Of a DNA stretch of 64,000 nt, positions 1 through 9,314 are shown one piece after another; positions within the stretch are counted from its first letter, which is position 1; each line of letters begins with the position of its first letter. The notes beneath the pieces were generated by a model. The model ran no database searches. It was not told the DNA's origin and saw only the letters and a program-made list of their open reading frames with translations. Both the position numbers and the translations under genes were made by a program. The stretch comes from Streptomyces cyaneus (GTDB lineage Bacteria; Actinomycetota; Actinomycetes; Streptomycetales; Streptomycetaceae): assembly GCF_004028635.1 (NCBI RefSeq), contig NZ_ML138678.1, positions 1,178,001 to 1,242,000 of the forward strand. Direction: 5' to 3'.

Positions 1-689
1 ACCACTCCGTCTCGGACTGCCGGGACGACCCGTACAACGTCACCGTCACCCCCGCCCGGCTCGATCGGCAGCTCGCCTGGATGGCCCGCCGCGGCCTGCG
101 CGGGGTGAGTGTGCGTGAGCTGCTCGCGGCGCGCGCCCGGGGCGCCGAGGGCGGGCTGGTGGGGCTCACCTTCGACGACGGGTACACCGACTTCGTCACC
201 ACCGCGCTGCCCGTGCTGCGTCGCCGGGGTTTCACGGCGACCGTGTTCGTGCTGCCCGGGCGGCTCGGCGGCGAGAACGCGTGGGAGCCGACCGGCCCGC
301 GCAAGCCGCTGCTCGACGTGGACGGCATCCGCAGCGCCGTGGCCGCGGGCATGGAGGTCGCCTCGCACGGTCTGACCCACCTCGATCTGACCAGGGCCAC
401 GGATCGGGTGCTGCACACCGAGGTCAACGACAGCCGTCACCGGCTCGCCGGGATCATCGGCGTCGGCATCGAGGGGTTCTGCTACCCGTACGGCCGACTC
501 GACGAGCGTGTCGCCGACGCCGTACGCCGGGCCGGTTACCGCTACGCCTGCGCGATCGGCCCCGGCCCGGCCGGCTCCGGCGACTTCGCGCTGCCCCGCA
601 TCCACGTCGGGGAGGCGGACACCGCGGTGCGGCTGGAGCTGAAGCGGCGCCTGGCCCGATGCTACGGCCGTGCCCTGGAGGCCGCATGA
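1..689 (+). CDS. Polysaccharide deacetylase (NodB family), 5' end outside window
   Basis: The reading frame is already open at base 3, so the gene starts upstream of the window. The visible 228 residues carry the NodB fold signatures: FDDGY with the catalytic/metal aspartates, a SHGLTHLDL segment that fits the metal-binding histidines, and YPYGR further on. Such enzymes remove N- or O-acetyl groups from surface polysaccharide or peptidoglycan. The stop overlaps the start of the glycosyltransferase (ATGA), so the two are translationally coupled. The context suggests modification of an exported glycan; the substrate cannot be read from sequence. Confidence 0.88.
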   Translation, partial: HSVSDCRDDPYNVTVTPARLDRQLAWMARRGLRGVSVRELLAARARGAEGGLVGLTFDDGYTDFVTTALPVLRRRGFTATVFVLPGRLGGENAWEPTGPRKPLLDVDGIRSAVAAGMEVASHGLTHLDLTRATDRVLHTEVNDSRHRLAGIIGVGIEGFCYPYGRLDERVADAVRRAGYRYACAIGPGPAGSGDFALPRIHVGEADTAVRLELKRRLARCYGRALEAA

Positions 690-1825
690 AAGCCCTGCAC
701 GTCATCACCGGCCTCGGCGTGGGCGGGGCGGAACAGCAACTGCGGCTGTTGCTGCGTCACCTCCCCGCGCAGTGCGACGTGGTGGCGCTGACCAACCCCG
801 GCGCCGTCGCCGCGGGCCTGACCGCCGACGGTGTCCAGGTCACCCACCTCGGGATGGACGGCAACCGCGACCTGCGCGCGCTGCCACGTCTGTCCCGGCT
901 GATCCGCGACGGCGGCTACGACCTCGTCCACACCCATCTGTACCGGGCCTGCTTCTACGGCCGTATCGCGGCGCGGCTCGCGGGAGTTCGGACCGTCGTG
1001 GCCACCGAGCACTCGATCGGCACCACCCGGCTGGAGGGCCGGCCGCTGAGCCGGGGCGTGCGTGCGCTGTACCTGGCCGGCGAGCGCCTCGGCCACACCA
1101 CGGTCGCCGTCTCGCCGACGGTGGCCGAACGGCTGCGGCACTGGGGCGTGCCCGGGCCGCGCATCCGGGTCATCCCGAACGGCATCGAAGCGCCCCGGTT
1201 CCAGTACGACGAGGTGCGCCGCAAGGAGGCACGGGCGTTCCACGGGCTGCCCGACAACGCGTACGTCGTCGGAGGCGTGGGGCGCCTCGCCCCGGGCAAG
1301 CGCTTCGTCCTGCTCCTGCAGGCACTGGCCCTGCTGCCCGGCAACGTATGGCTGCTGCTGGTCGGCGGCGGGCCCGAGGCGGAGGTGCTGCGGCGCACCG
1401 CCCGGGATCTGGGCGTCGCGAACCGGGTGGTGCTGACGGGCGAGCGGCCGTATCTGCCCGACCCGGGCGATGCCGCACCCGACCTGGTCGCCCTGCTGTC
1501 CGCGATGGACGTGCTCGCCTCGCCGTCGCCGGAGGAGTCCTTCGGCCTGGCCGTGGTGGAGGCGCTGGCGGCCGGGCTGCCCGTGCTGTACGCGAGCTGC
1601 CCCGCCGTGGAGGACCTGCCGCCCGACGCGGTACCCGGCGCCCGGCAGGTCCGGGGCGGCGCCGGGGCGTTCGCGCGGGAAGTGCTGCGGCTGCGGGCGG
1701 CGGGACCGGGCGAGCGGACCGTCCCGGACGTCGTACACCGCTACGACATCGCGTGCACCGCCCGGCAGCTGATGGATCTGTACACGGCCGTTGTGTCCGG
1801 CTCGACTTCGGAAGTGAGTTCGTGA
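686..1825 (+). CDS. Glycosyltransferase family 4
   Basis: The 379-residue protein opens with a typical GT4 first strand and loop (HVITGLGVGGAEQQ), which binds the acceptor side. The C-terminal Rossmann half has GGVGRLAPGKRF, LLLVGGGPE and the EX7E-type motif SPEESFGLAVVEALAAGLPV around residues 275-300. Retaining transferases of this kind move a sugar from a nucleotide sugar onto a growing glycan at the cytoplasmic membrane face. The start is the ATG inside the upstream stop (ATGA). A 1-bp overlap joins it to the next gene, placing it in a four-gene surface-polysaccharide operon. Confidence 0.9.
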   Translation: MKALHVITGLGVGGAEQQLRLLLRHLPAQCDVVALTNPGAVAAGLTADGVQVTHLGMDGNRDLRALPRLSRLIRDGGYDLVHTHLYRACFYGRIAARLAGVRTVVATEHSIGTTRLEGRPLSRGVRALYLAGERLGHTTVAVSPTVAERLRHWGVPGPRIRVIPNGIEAPRFQYDEVRRKEARAFHGLPDNAYVVGGVGRLAPGKRFVLLLQALALLPGNVWLLLVGGGPEAEVLRRTARDLGVANRVVLTGERPYLPDPGDAAPDLVALLSAMDVLASPSPEESFGLAVVEALAAGLPVLYASCPAVEDLPPDAVPGARQVRGGAGAFAREVLRLRAAGPGERTVPDVVHRYDIACTARQLMDLYTAVVSGSTSEVSS

Positions 1826-2496
1826 TGACCGACACCCCCGATCGGCGTACCCCGCTGCCCGACCGTGCGGGCGCCCGTGTGAAGCGGCTGCCCGCGTGGT
1901 GGCTGCTGCCCGCCGGCGCGCTGCTCGGTGCGGTGGCCGGCGGCGCGTACGGCCTGCTGCGGCCACCGCAGTACACGGCGACCAGTTCCGTCGTCGCTGT
2001 GTCGACCGGCGAGACCGACGCCGACTGCACCGACGCGCTCGGCTTCGCGCAGGCGTACGGCCGGGTGGCCCCCCAGCTCGCGGTGCTCGGGGACGCCCAG
2101 ATGTGGGCGGGTGTGCCGGTGACGACGCTGCGCGAGAGCGTGCAGGTCGCGACGTCGCCGGACGCGCCGATGGTCGCGGTCTCGGCGACGTCGTCGAGCC
2201 CCGGCCAGGCCGTCGACATGGCCAACGCCGTGTCCCGCGCGCTGGTGACACAGGCGGACCACACCAAGGGCGACACCGGCATCAAGCTGGAGCGTCTCGC
2301 CCGTGCCCTGAAACCCACCGAGCCGTCGTCCGCGTCACCGGCGCTGACCTCGCTCGTCGGCGCGAGCGCCGGCGGTCTGCTGGGCGGCCTCGCGCTGCTG
2401 GCCCGGCCGCGGCGGTCCGCCGAGGACGACGACCGGAGCGTGGCGTCGGTACCCGGCCCGGCAGGCGCCGCCGACGCCCGCGGGACGCTTGGATGA
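1825..2496 (+). CDS. Wzz/YveK-like polysaccharide chain-length or co-polymerase membrane protein
   Basis: The 223-residue protein has the layout of polysaccharide co-polymerases. One membrane helix lies near residues 26-47 (WWLLPAGALLGAVAGGAYGL), followed by an extracytoplasmic domain beginning RPPQYTATSSVVAV, and a second helix near 175-193. The proline/arginine-rich tail has no tyrosine-kinase domain. Family members set chain length or assist export of an exopolysaccharide. It overlaps the preceding stop by 1 bp and the following start by 4 bp. Sequence identity to characterised members is probably low, so the call rests on topology, the N-terminal signature and operon context. Confidence 0.72.
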   Translation: MTDTPDRRTPLPDRAGARVKRLPAWWLLPAGALLGAVAGGAYGLLRPPQYTATSSVVAVSTGETDADCTDALGFAQAYGRVAPQLAVLGDAQMWAGVPVTTLRESVQVATSPDAPMVAVSATSSSPGQAVDMANAVSRALVTQADHTKGDTGIKLERLARALKPTEPSSASPALTSLVGASAGGLLGGLALLARPRRSAEDDDRSVASVPGPAGAADARGTLG

Positions 2497-3608
2497 CCGC
2501 GTCCGGCCGCGCGCTGTCGGTGGAGGTGTGCACCGAGGAGCGCGCCTTCGCGGAGCTGGCCGGGGAGTGGGAACGGCTGTACCGGGCGTGCCCGTCGGCG
2601 ACGCCGTTCCAGAGCCATGCCTGGCTGCACTCGTGGTGGCTGTCGTACGGCAGCCCCGGCAGGCTGCGGCTCGTCCTGGTGCGCCGGAGCGGTGAACTGG
2701 TGGCGGCGGCACCGCTGATGCGGGTGCACCACCCGCTGCCGGCACTGGTCCCGGTCGGCGGTGCCATCACCGACTTCTGCGATGTGCTCCTGGACCGGGC
2801 GGTGGGCCCGCAGGGCGCCGGGGCGCTGGCGGACGCCCTGGCCGACCTGGCCCGCACCGCCCTGATCGACTTCCGTGAGGTGCGGCCGGGCGGCGCGATG
2901 GAGCGGGTCTACCTCTGCTGGCGCGGCCCGCGTCACCGGGTTCGCGACTCGGTGTGCCTGGAGTTGCCGGCCGTACCCATGGGCGAGTTGGTCGAGCGGC
3001 TGTCGTCGAGGCACGCCCAGCGAGTCCGCAACAAGGTGAACCGGCTCGCCCGGCTCGGCATCCAGTGGCACGAGGTGAGCCCCGACGACGCCGGGGCCGC
3101 GCTGCGCCGGCTCCTCGAACTGCACCGGCTGCAATGGCAGGGCAGAGGGATGTCGCCGGAGCACGCCCGACCCCGATTCCTGGAGCACCTGGTCCGCTCG
3201 GTCGTCCCCATGGCCCGGTCCGGCGAGGCGACGGTGACGCGGTTTCTCCTCGACGGGGAGGTGGTGGCGGTCAATCTGAACGTGCTGTCAGGAGGCCTGG
3301 CGGGCACGTACCTGTACGGCTTTCATCCGCGGTTGCGGGAGGAGCGGAAGGTGGACGTGACGGCGATGCTGCTGCACGCGTCCACCGAGCACCTCACGTC
3401 CCGCGGCGGGCCCCGGGTGCTGAGCCTGCTGCGCGGCGACGAACCGTACAAGTACCGCTGGCACCCCGAGACCGTCCCCAACCAGCGCTTTCTGCTGGCC
3501 CGGCGGCGCACCGTCCCGCTGCTGGCGGCCGCGGCCGGCGAGGCGGCCGCGCGACGCCGGGCCAAGCAGGTCCTGCGCCCGAACGCCGCTCCGCCCGATC
3601 ACCGTTAG
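2493..3608 (+). CDS. FemAB/BioF2-like GNAT acyltransferase
   Basis: This 371-residue protein has the double-GNAT layout of the BioF2-like (Acetyltransf_6) family: FQSHAWLHSWW near residue 40, then SSRHAQRVRNKVNRLARLG and a C-terminal LRGDEPYKYRWHPE segment. In exopolysaccharide loci such proteins are thought to acylate sugars or transfer aminoacyl groups to the glycan. The ATG at 2493 overlaps the upstream stop, making it the last gene of the operon. Its 3' end overlaps the convergent glycosidase gene by 4 bp. The substrate is unknown. Confidence 0.8.
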   Translation: MTASGRALSVEVCTEERAFAELAGEWERLYRACPSATPFQSHAWLHSWWLSYGSPGRLRLVLVRRSGELVAAAPLMRVHHPLPALVPVGGAITDFCDVLLDRAVGPQGAGALADALADLARTALIDFREVRPGGAMERVYLCWRGPRHRVRDSVCLELPAVPMGELVERLSSRHAQRVRNKVNRLARLGIQWHEVSPDDAGAALRRLLELHRLQWQGRGMSPEHARPRFLEHLVRSVVPMARSGEATVTRFLLDGEVVAVNLNVLSGGLAGTYLYGFHPRLREERKVDVTAMLLHASTEHLTSRGGPRVLSLLRGDEPYKYRWHPETVPNQRFLLARRRTVPLLAAAAGEAAARRRAKQVLRPNAAPPDHR

Positions 3609-4897
3609 CGCTCCGCCCACTGCAGGCAGACGGTGAGCTTGCCGCCGACCTGCTCCTCGAACCACTTCGCCAGGTCCAGCGGCGCGCAGTACGGCAGCTT
3701 GGAGGGCATGGGCGTGGGCGTCACCGGCCCGTCCGGCGCCGGGGTCGGGGTCGGGGTCGGGTCCGAATCGGCGGGGGCCGTGGGCGCGGTCGGGACGGGT
3801 ACCGACGGCCCCGGTTCCGGCTGTGGGTGCGGCTGCGGGGCGAAGGGGCTGGACAGCAGCAGGCGGTACAGGGCGGAGGCGCGGGGATTGTCGGAGCACA
3901 GCCATACGCCGTGCGGGCAGTAGTCGGTGATCGTGTTGTACAGCGGCTTGTGCTCGTCCATCCACGCGAGCATGCGCAGCATCCACGTGATGTTGTCGCC
4001 GTTGCGGAACAGGCCCCATTCGGGATACGAGATCGGCTTGTCGTGGGCCCGGGCGAAGTCCACGTGGTGTTGGAGGCCGTAGGGCTCGGACACCTGCTGG
4101 TCGAAGGTGAGTCCGCGCGGCTGGTCGTACGCGTCCATGCCGACGATGTCGACGAAGTCGTCGCCCGGGTAGCACTGGGTCCAGGGAATCGCGTCCCTGC
4201 CCCGGCTCGGGGCGAAGTCGAACCTGAAGTCCTGTCCGGGCACGGAGCGCATGACGGTGACGATGCGCCTCCAGTACCGCTTCCAGCTCTCCGGGTCGGG
4301 GGCGCAACGATGGGTGTAGGTGACGCCGTTCATCTCCCAGCCGAGCACGATGACCGTGTCCTCCGCGCCCAGCTCGACCAGGCGCTCCGCCAGCACCTCG
4401 AAGTGGTCGTCGAACTCGCCGTCCGCGGCGCGCCGCAGCAACTGCCTGACTTCCCCGTCAGGGACGTTCTCCTCGTTGCGCTCCATCATCGGAACGTTGA
4501 GCACGAGCATCCGGTCGGCCTTGTCCTGCCGCCACTTGGCCCAGCTGTCGAGGAAGCCGTGCCCGCCCTCGATGTTGCGCCACAGGTCCCCCGGCAGATA
4601 CGTGTGCCCCACGCGCGGTTCATGGCCGCCCAGCCAGCGGCCGAGCTCCTTCATGCGCTCCAGCCCGGCGGGCCCGTAGTCGAGGTACGCGCCGAATGCC
4701 GGCAAGCGCGCGATCCTTCCCTCAGGGGGCTCGGCCGGAGTCGCCGAATGCGTCACGGGCGCGGGGCGCGGCGGGTCGGGGTGGGAGGCGGTCTGGACCG
4801 GGAAGGCCGGGCCCGGAGCGAGGGCCGCCGACACGACCAGTGCGGCGGCGACGAACGCCAGCCGTCTGACGGCGGACCGGCGGTGTTCAGGGGCCAT
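3605..4897 (-). CDS. Secreted glycoside hydrolase family 26 protein (beta-mannanase-like)
   Basis: The protein has 430 residues when started at the ATG at 4897, which has a GAGGAGG ribosome-binding site. A longer upstream frame exists but lacks a site. Residues 8-30 form a signal peptide (RRLAFVAAALVVSAALAPG). The catalytic domain shows the family 26 acid/base motif GWEMNG (Glu188) and the nucleophile motif YPEWGLF (Glu293). A proline/threonine-rich linker near residues 335-390 precedes a short tail with two cysteines. Family 26 enzymes cleave beta-mannans or related beta-glycans. Its position opposite the polysaccharide operon suggests it trims that glycan, which is inference. Confidence 0.85.
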   Translation of the reverse strand: MAPEHRRSAVRRLAFVAAALVVSAALAPGPAFPVQTASHPDPPRPAPVTHSATPAEPPEGRIARLPAFGAYLDYGPAGLERMKELGRWLGGHEPRVGHTYLPGDLWRNIEGGHGFLDSWAKWRQDKADRMLVLNVPMMERNEENVPDGEVRQLLRRAADGEFDDHFEVLAERLVELGAEDTVIVLGWEMNGVTYTHRCAPDPESWKRYWRRIVTVMRSVPGQDFRFDFAPSRGRDAIPWTQCYPGDDFVDIVGMDAYDQPRGLTFDQQVSEPYGLQHHVDFARAHDKPISYPEWGLFRNGDNITWMLRMLAWMDEHKPLYNTITDYCPHGVWLCSDNPRASALYRLLLSSPFAPQPHPQPEPGPSVPVPTAPTAPADSDPTPTPTPAPDGPVTPTPMPSKLPYCAPLDLAKWFEEQVGGKLTVCLQWAER

Positions 4898-5035
4898 GCA
4901 TCCTCCTCGGGCGGCTCCTCCTTCATAGTGACGCATAGCCATATATACGCTTATTGCACCGATTGAGTGCGGTGACTCGAACGCAATCGTCCGCAAGAGT
5001 GACCGGCGACCGCGAACGGGTCGGCTGAGGGGCCC

Positions 5036-6955
5036 TCAGTTGCCGTACAGCGCCTCGATCTCCTGCGCGTACGCCGCCGTCACCGCATGCCGCTTGACCT
5101 TCAGGGACGGGGTGAGCATGCCGTTCTCCTCCGTGAACTCGCCCTCGACCAGGGCGAACGCGCGGATCGACTCGGCCCGGGAGACGGCCTCGTTGGCGTA
5201 GTCGACGGCCTTTTGGACGGCGGCGCGCATCCGGGGGTCCTGGATCAGGTCCGCCATCGGGGTGTCGGCGGGCAGTTTGCGTACGGCGAGCCAGTGGGCC
5301 ACCGCGTCCGGGTCGAGGGTGATCAGGGCGGCGACGAAGGGGCGGTTGTCGCCGACGACGAAGCACTGGCCGACGGGCGGGCGGCTGCGCAGACGGTCCT
5401 CCAGGACGGCAGGGGAGACGTTCTTGCCGCCGGAGGTGACGAGGATGTCCTTCTTGCGGCCGGTGATGGTGAGATAGCCGTCCTCGTCGAGGGAGCCCAG
5501 GTCGCCGGTGGCGAACCAGTTGTCCTGGAGTACGGCGTCGGTGGCGGCCGGGTTGTTCCAGTACGAGCCGAAGACGATGCCGCCCTTGATGAGCACCTCG
5601 CCGTCGTCGGCGATGCGGACGGCGGTGCCGGGGACGGGTTGGCCGACCGTGCCCGGGCGGGGTTTCAGGGGCGGGACGATGGTGGCGGCGGCCGTCGTCT
5701 CGGTCAGGCCGTAGCCCTCGTAGACGAGGATTCCGGCGGCGTAGAAGAACAGGTTGAGGTTGCGGTCGAGCGGGGAGCCGCCGCTGATGGCGTAGCGCAT
5801 GCGGCCGCCCAGCTCCTTGCGGACGCGGCGGTAGACCAGCAGGTCGTACAGGGCCCAGGCGGCGTAGAGGCCGACGCCGGGGCCCTTGCCCGTGCCGAGG
5901 AACTTGTTCAGGTACGCCTCGCCGAAGCGGACGGCGATGCGGTCGGCTCGGTCGAAGGAGGAGCCGCGGCCCATCTTCTCGGCCGTCGCGCGGCCGGTGT
6001 CGTGGATCTTCTCGAAGAGGTACGGGACGCCGACGAGGAACGTGGGGCGGAACTCCTTGAGCGCCGGGCGGAGTTCGTCGGGCTTGATGCTCGGACAGTG
6101 GCCGATCTCTATGCGGGCCATCAGACAGGCGATCTGGAGGGTGCGGCCGAGGATGTGGGCGAGGGGCAGGAAGAGGAGCGTGGAGGCGTCCTGGTTCGTG
6201 ACCTCCTTGAAGATGGGGTGCAGCAGCTCGACCGTGTTGGCCGCCTCGGCGTGCAGGTTGGCGTGGGTGAGGACGCAGCCCTTCGGCCGGCCGGTGGTCC
6301 CGGAGGTGTAGCAGACGGTGGCGATGGTGTCGGGGGTGAGGGCGGCGCGGCGCTTGGTGACCTCGTCGTCGGGGAGGTGCCGGCCGAGGGCGGTGAGATC
6401 GGTGAGTGCGTCGGCCTCCAACTCCCAGGTTCGGGGCGGGGCTTGGTGACGGGCGGTGGCGGTGGTCACCGTGGCGGTGTTCTCGGCGGTCTCGGTGACG
6501 ACGACTCGGGCGCCCGAGTCGCGGACGATCCACTCGACCTGATCGGCGGAGGAGGTCGCGTATATGGGGACGGTCTGGCCGCCTGCCGCCCAGATCGCGA
6601 AGTCGAGGACGGTCCACTCGTAGCGGGTGCGGGACATCACGGCGACGCGGCCGCCTGGTTCGAGGCCGGCCGCGATCAACCCCTTGGCCACGGCGGTGAC
6701 TTCGTCGGCGAAAGCCGCGGCCGTCACCGGCTTCCAGGTGCCGCCCCGTCTACGCCGGAGGGCCACCGCGTCGGGGGCCTCGGCCGCGTTGGTGAAGGGG
6801 AGGTCGGCGGTGCTGCCGGTGGCGGGGTGCGGTGCGAGGGGCGGGGTGCGGGCCTCGCGGACCACGCCCTCGGCGTCCTTGACGACCTCGACCCTGGTGC
6901 GGTCCATCAGATCGGTGCGCTGCTTCGCCCGCTTCAGATCCTTGCGTACGCCCAT
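5036..6955 (-). CDS. Long-chain acyl-CoA synthetase (FadD15-like AMP-forming ligase)
   Basis: The 639-residue protein is an adenylate-forming enzyme. The P-loop-like signature YTSGTTGRPKG is at residues 216-226, GYGLTETTA further on, the ATGD motif (FATGDLGSLDEDG) in the hinge, and a catalytic lysine region near LKVKRHAV at the end. It activates fatty acids to acyl-CoA through an acyl-adenylate. Length and layout match actinobacterial FadD15-type enzymes. It is a single gene facing away from the chorismate mutase. A palindrome at 6996-7009 in the shared intergenic region could be a lipid-responsive operator. Confidence 0.93.
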   Translation of the reverse strand: MGVRKDLKRAKQRTDLMDRTRVEVVKDAEGVVREARTPPLAPHPATGSTADLPFTNAAEAPDAVALRRRRGGTWKPVTAAAFADEVTAVAKGLIAAGLEPGGRVAVMSRTRYEWTVLDFAIWAAGGQTVPIYATSSADQVEWIVRDSGARVVVTETAENTATVTTATARHQAPPRTWELEADALTDLTALGRHLPDDEVTKRRAALTPDTIATVCYTSGTTGRPKGCVLTHANLHAEAANTVELLHPIFKEVTNQDASTLLFLPLAHILGRTLQIACLMARIEIGHCPSIKPDELRPALKEFRPTFLVGVPYLFEKIHDTGRATAEKMGRGSSFDRADRIAVRFGEAYLNKFLGTGKGPGVGLYAAWALYDLLVYRRVRKELGGRMRYAISGGSPLDRNLNLFFYAAGILVYEGYGLTETTAAATIVPPLKPRPGTVGQPVPGTAVRIADDGEVLIKGGIVFGSYWNNPAATDAVLQDNWFATGDLGSLDEDGYLTITGRKKDILVTSGGKNVSPAVLEDRLRSRPPVGQCFVVGDNRPFVAALITLDPDAVAHWLAVRKLPADTPMADLIQDPRMRAAVQKAVDYANEAVSRAESIRAFALVEGEFTEENGMLTPSLKVKRHAVTAAYAQEIEALYGN

Positions 6956-6995
6956 GACGGCTCCCGATGCCAGCCAGACTTACCGGGAAGTCAAC

Positions 6996-7009
6996 TTACT
7001 CGCGCGTAA
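6996..7009. promoter_or_regulatory. 14-bp palindrome in the acyl-CoA synthetase promoter region
   Basis: TTACTCGCGCGTAA is an inverted repeat with one mismatched pair, lying 41 bp upstream of the acyl-CoA synthetase start. TetR-type regulators of actinobacterial fatty-acid genes often bind TTAC...GTAA palindromes, so this is a plausible operator. No regulator gene is adjacent. Confidence 0.35.
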
Positions 7010-7096
7010 CAGAAGGTCAATGGTTCACGCGCCGTGAAGGCGTCAGAGCCTGGTCTGTAGGTTGCTGTCCGACCACCCCCCACGGAAGGAACCCCT

Positions 7097-7714
7097 GTGC
7101 ACTCCCCGATGCACCCCCGACGTCTCCGGTCCGCCCTGGTCGCCGTCTGCGCCCTCGCGGCCGTGTCCCTCGCCGGCGCCGCACCGGCCGCCGCGCACTC
7201 CTCGCCTCCGGCTCACGCGGCCGCCGTCGCCCCCGGACTCGCCCCGCTGACCGAACTGTTCGCCGAGCGGCTGCTGGTCGCCGACAAGGTGGCTGCGGCC
7301 AAGTACGGCACCGACAAGCCGATCGACGACCCGGTGCGCGAGCAGCAGATCCTGGACGACGTCGCCGCGCGGGCGACCGCGCTCGGACTGGACCCGGCGG
7401 CCGTGCAGGCCGTCTTCCGGGACCAGATCGAGGCGAACAAGCTGGTGCAGCGCGGGCTGTACGCGCGCTGGGACGCGCATCCCGAGGAGCGGCCCACCGA
7501 GCGGCCCGACCTGGTCAAAGAGGTGCGGCCGGTGCTCGACCGCATCACCACCCAGCTGCTGGACGCCCTGAAGGACACCCAGCGGCTGCGGACGTCGCCG
7601 TCGTGCGAGCCGCGGCTGGGTCTCGCCGCCCTCCGGTCCGCGTACGGCCATGAGCTGGACGCGCTGCACGCGGAGGGGCTCGTGCGGGCGCTGCCCTCGG
7701 TCTGCGCGGACTGA
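7097..7714 (+). CDS. Secreted chorismate mutase (AroQ gamma class)
   Basis: The 205-residue protein begins with a signal peptide (RRLRSALVAVCALAAVSLAG, cleavage near AAPAAAHS). The mature part has the helical AroQ layout: LTELFAERLLVADKVAAAKY, then PIDDPVREQQIL, then FRDQIEANKLVQRGLYARW, whose charged residues form the active site. Two C-terminal cysteines may form a disulfide, as in the exported mycobacterial enzyme. It converts chorismate to prephenate; the role outside the cytoplasm is unclear. The GTG at 7097 is favoured over the ATG at 7109 because GGAAGGA lies 6 bp upstream of the GTG. Confidence 0.9.
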   Translation: MHSPMHPRRLRSALVAVCALAAVSLAGAAPAAAHSSPPAHAAAVAPGLAPLTELFAERLLVADKVAAAKYGTDKPIDDPVREQQILDDVAARATALGLDPAAVQAVFRDQIEANKLVQRGLYARWDAHPEERPTERPDLVKEVRPVLDRITTQLLDALKDTQRLRTSPSCEPRLGLAALRSAYGHELDALHAEGLVRALPSVCAD

Positions 7715-7730
7715 GCCACCGGCCCGTACC

Positions 7731-9314
7731 TCAGTCCATCGCCCAGCCCGCCTGGCCGATGGCCTCGGCGAGCTGCCGCACCGCCCGGTCCTCCGTCTCC
7801 TTCGCCAACTCCTCGGCGGTCTCCTCGAGTTCGCGCAGGGACGGGGTACCGGGCAGGGAGCTTCGGGTGTCGTCGCCGTCACGCAGGACGTCGGCGAAGT
7901 AGGCGGCGGTCGCGGTCACCTGGAACCTCGGGGAGGCGACGCCCAGGGAGTCGTGCAGGGAGCCGGTCTCCAGCCGGCCCGACTCCTCGTGCGGGGCGCG
8001 GGTCTTCGGGTCGAGCCAGCGCACGCTCGCCGTGGCGAGGTGGCCTGAAGTGCCGGGCCTGGTGTGGACCGCGTAGAGGGCGGTGACCGTGTGGCCGGGG
8101 CCGATCTCGCCGCCGTCGACGCTGTCGTCCCGGAAGTCCTCGTCGGCGACCTGGCGGTTGTCGTAGCCGATGAGGCGGAAGTCGGAGACGGTTGCCTCGT
8201 CGAAGGCGATCTGGGCTTTGGCGTCGCGGGCGGTCAGGTCGATGTTGCGGGGGAGGTCGTCGCAGAAGACCTTTCGGGCGTCGGCTTCGTCGGAGACGTA
8301 GACGGTGTGGCCGTCGCCCTTGTCGGCCAGGCGTTCCATCAGGGCGTCCCCGTAGTCGCTGCCGACGCCCACGCCGAAGAGGGTGATGCCGTGTTCACGG
8401 CGCTCGGAGGCGATGCGTTCGAGGATGGTGTCCGCGTCGGTGTCGCCGGTGTTGGCCAGGGCGTCGGAGATGAGGACCACGCGGTTCGTGGCGCCCTCCC
8501 GCAGCCCCTCCACGGCCGTCTCGTAGCCGGTTTCCATGCCCGCGCCGAGGTTGGTGGAGTCGGTGGGCTCCAGGCTGTCGATGGCGTCGTGGATCTCGTC
8601 GCGGTTGCCGTCCAGGCGGGTCATCGGCAGGACCGTCTCGGCCTCGTCGCTGAAGGTGACGATGGCGACCGAGTCGTCGTCGCGCAGCCGGTTCGCCATC
8701 ACGCCGAGGGAGTCCTTGGCGAGGTCGAGGCGGCCCGGTTCGGCCATGGAGCCGGAGATGTCGATGACGAAGGTGAGGGCGGCGGACGGGCGTTCGCCGG
8801 GGTCCTCGGCGGGCCGGGTGGCCAGGCCCACGCGGACCAGGGACCAGTCCTCGCGGTCGGTGCGGGCGCCGTCGACGGTGACCGTGAAGCCGTTGCCGTC
8901 GGGGCGGTCGTAGTCCTGGCGGAAGCTGTTGACGAACTCCTCGGGGCGGACCGTCGAAGGATCGGGCAGCCGGCCCTCGGCGAGGGTGCGGCGGGCGTAG
9001 CCGTAGGAGGCGGTGTCGACGTCCAGGGCGAAGGTGGAGAGGTAGTCGGGGGCGGGCGCGAACTCGCGGGAATCCGGGTCGTCGGAGCCGTCGGAGTCGT
9101 CGGAGTCGTCGGTGCCCTTCTGCTCGCCCGTTCCGCCGCTGCTGTTGTGGTAGTCGGGGGCGGGCAAGGCGTTGCCGTTGCTTGCGTCGTCCGCCTTGTA
9201 GCCCCCGCTGTTGCTGCCGTCCCCGGCGCTGCAGCCGGTGAGCAGCAGGCCGCCTGCCGCGGTGAGTGCGAGCAGGGCGGCGCGCAGCCTTCGTACGCGG
9301 TACCGCTCCAACAT
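7731..9314 (-). CDS. von Willebrand factor A lipoprotein (YfbK-like)
   Basis: The 527-residue protein has a lipobox LLTGC (Cys28) after a hydrophobic signal, so it should be anchored on the outer face of the membrane. A low-complexity Asp/Ser stretch near residues 65-82 acts as a spacer. A vWA domain begins with the intact MIDAS motif DISGS (Asp185), and a C-terminal DUF3520-like region follows. Proteins of this class bind partners through a metal-dependent surface; the partner is unknown. It is transcribed toward the chorismate mutase gene with only 16 bp between the two stops. Confidence 0.87.
   Translation of the reverse strand: MLERYRVRRLRAALLALTAAGGLLLTGCSAGDGSNSGGYKADDASNGNALPAPDYHNSSGGTGEQKGTDDSDDSDGSDDPDSREFAPAPDYLSTFALDVDTASYGYARRTLAEGRLPDPSTVRPEEFVNSFRQDYDRPDGNGFTVTVDGARTDREDWSLVRVGLATRPAEDPGERPSAALTFVIDISGSMAEPGRLDLAKDSLGVMANRLRDDDSVAIVTFSDEAETVLPMTRLDGNRDEIHDAIDSLEPTDSTNLGAGMETGYETAVEGLREGATNRVVLISDALANTGDTDADTILERIASERREHGITLFGVGVGSDYGDALMERLADKGDGHTVYVSDEADARKVFCDDLPRNIDLTARDAKAQIAFDEATVSDFRLIGYDNRQVADEDFRDDSVDGGEIGPGHTVTALYAVHTRPGTSGHLATASVRWLDPKTRAPHEESGRLETGSLHDSLGVASPRFQVTATAAYFADVLRDGDDTRSSLPGTPSLRELEETAEELAKETEDRAVRQLAEAIGQAGWAMD

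Noticed and set aside
5087..7009. 640-codon plus-strand frame opposite the acyl-CoA synthetase
   Set aside because: Antisense shadow; no family motifs, while the minus strand carries all adenylation motifs.
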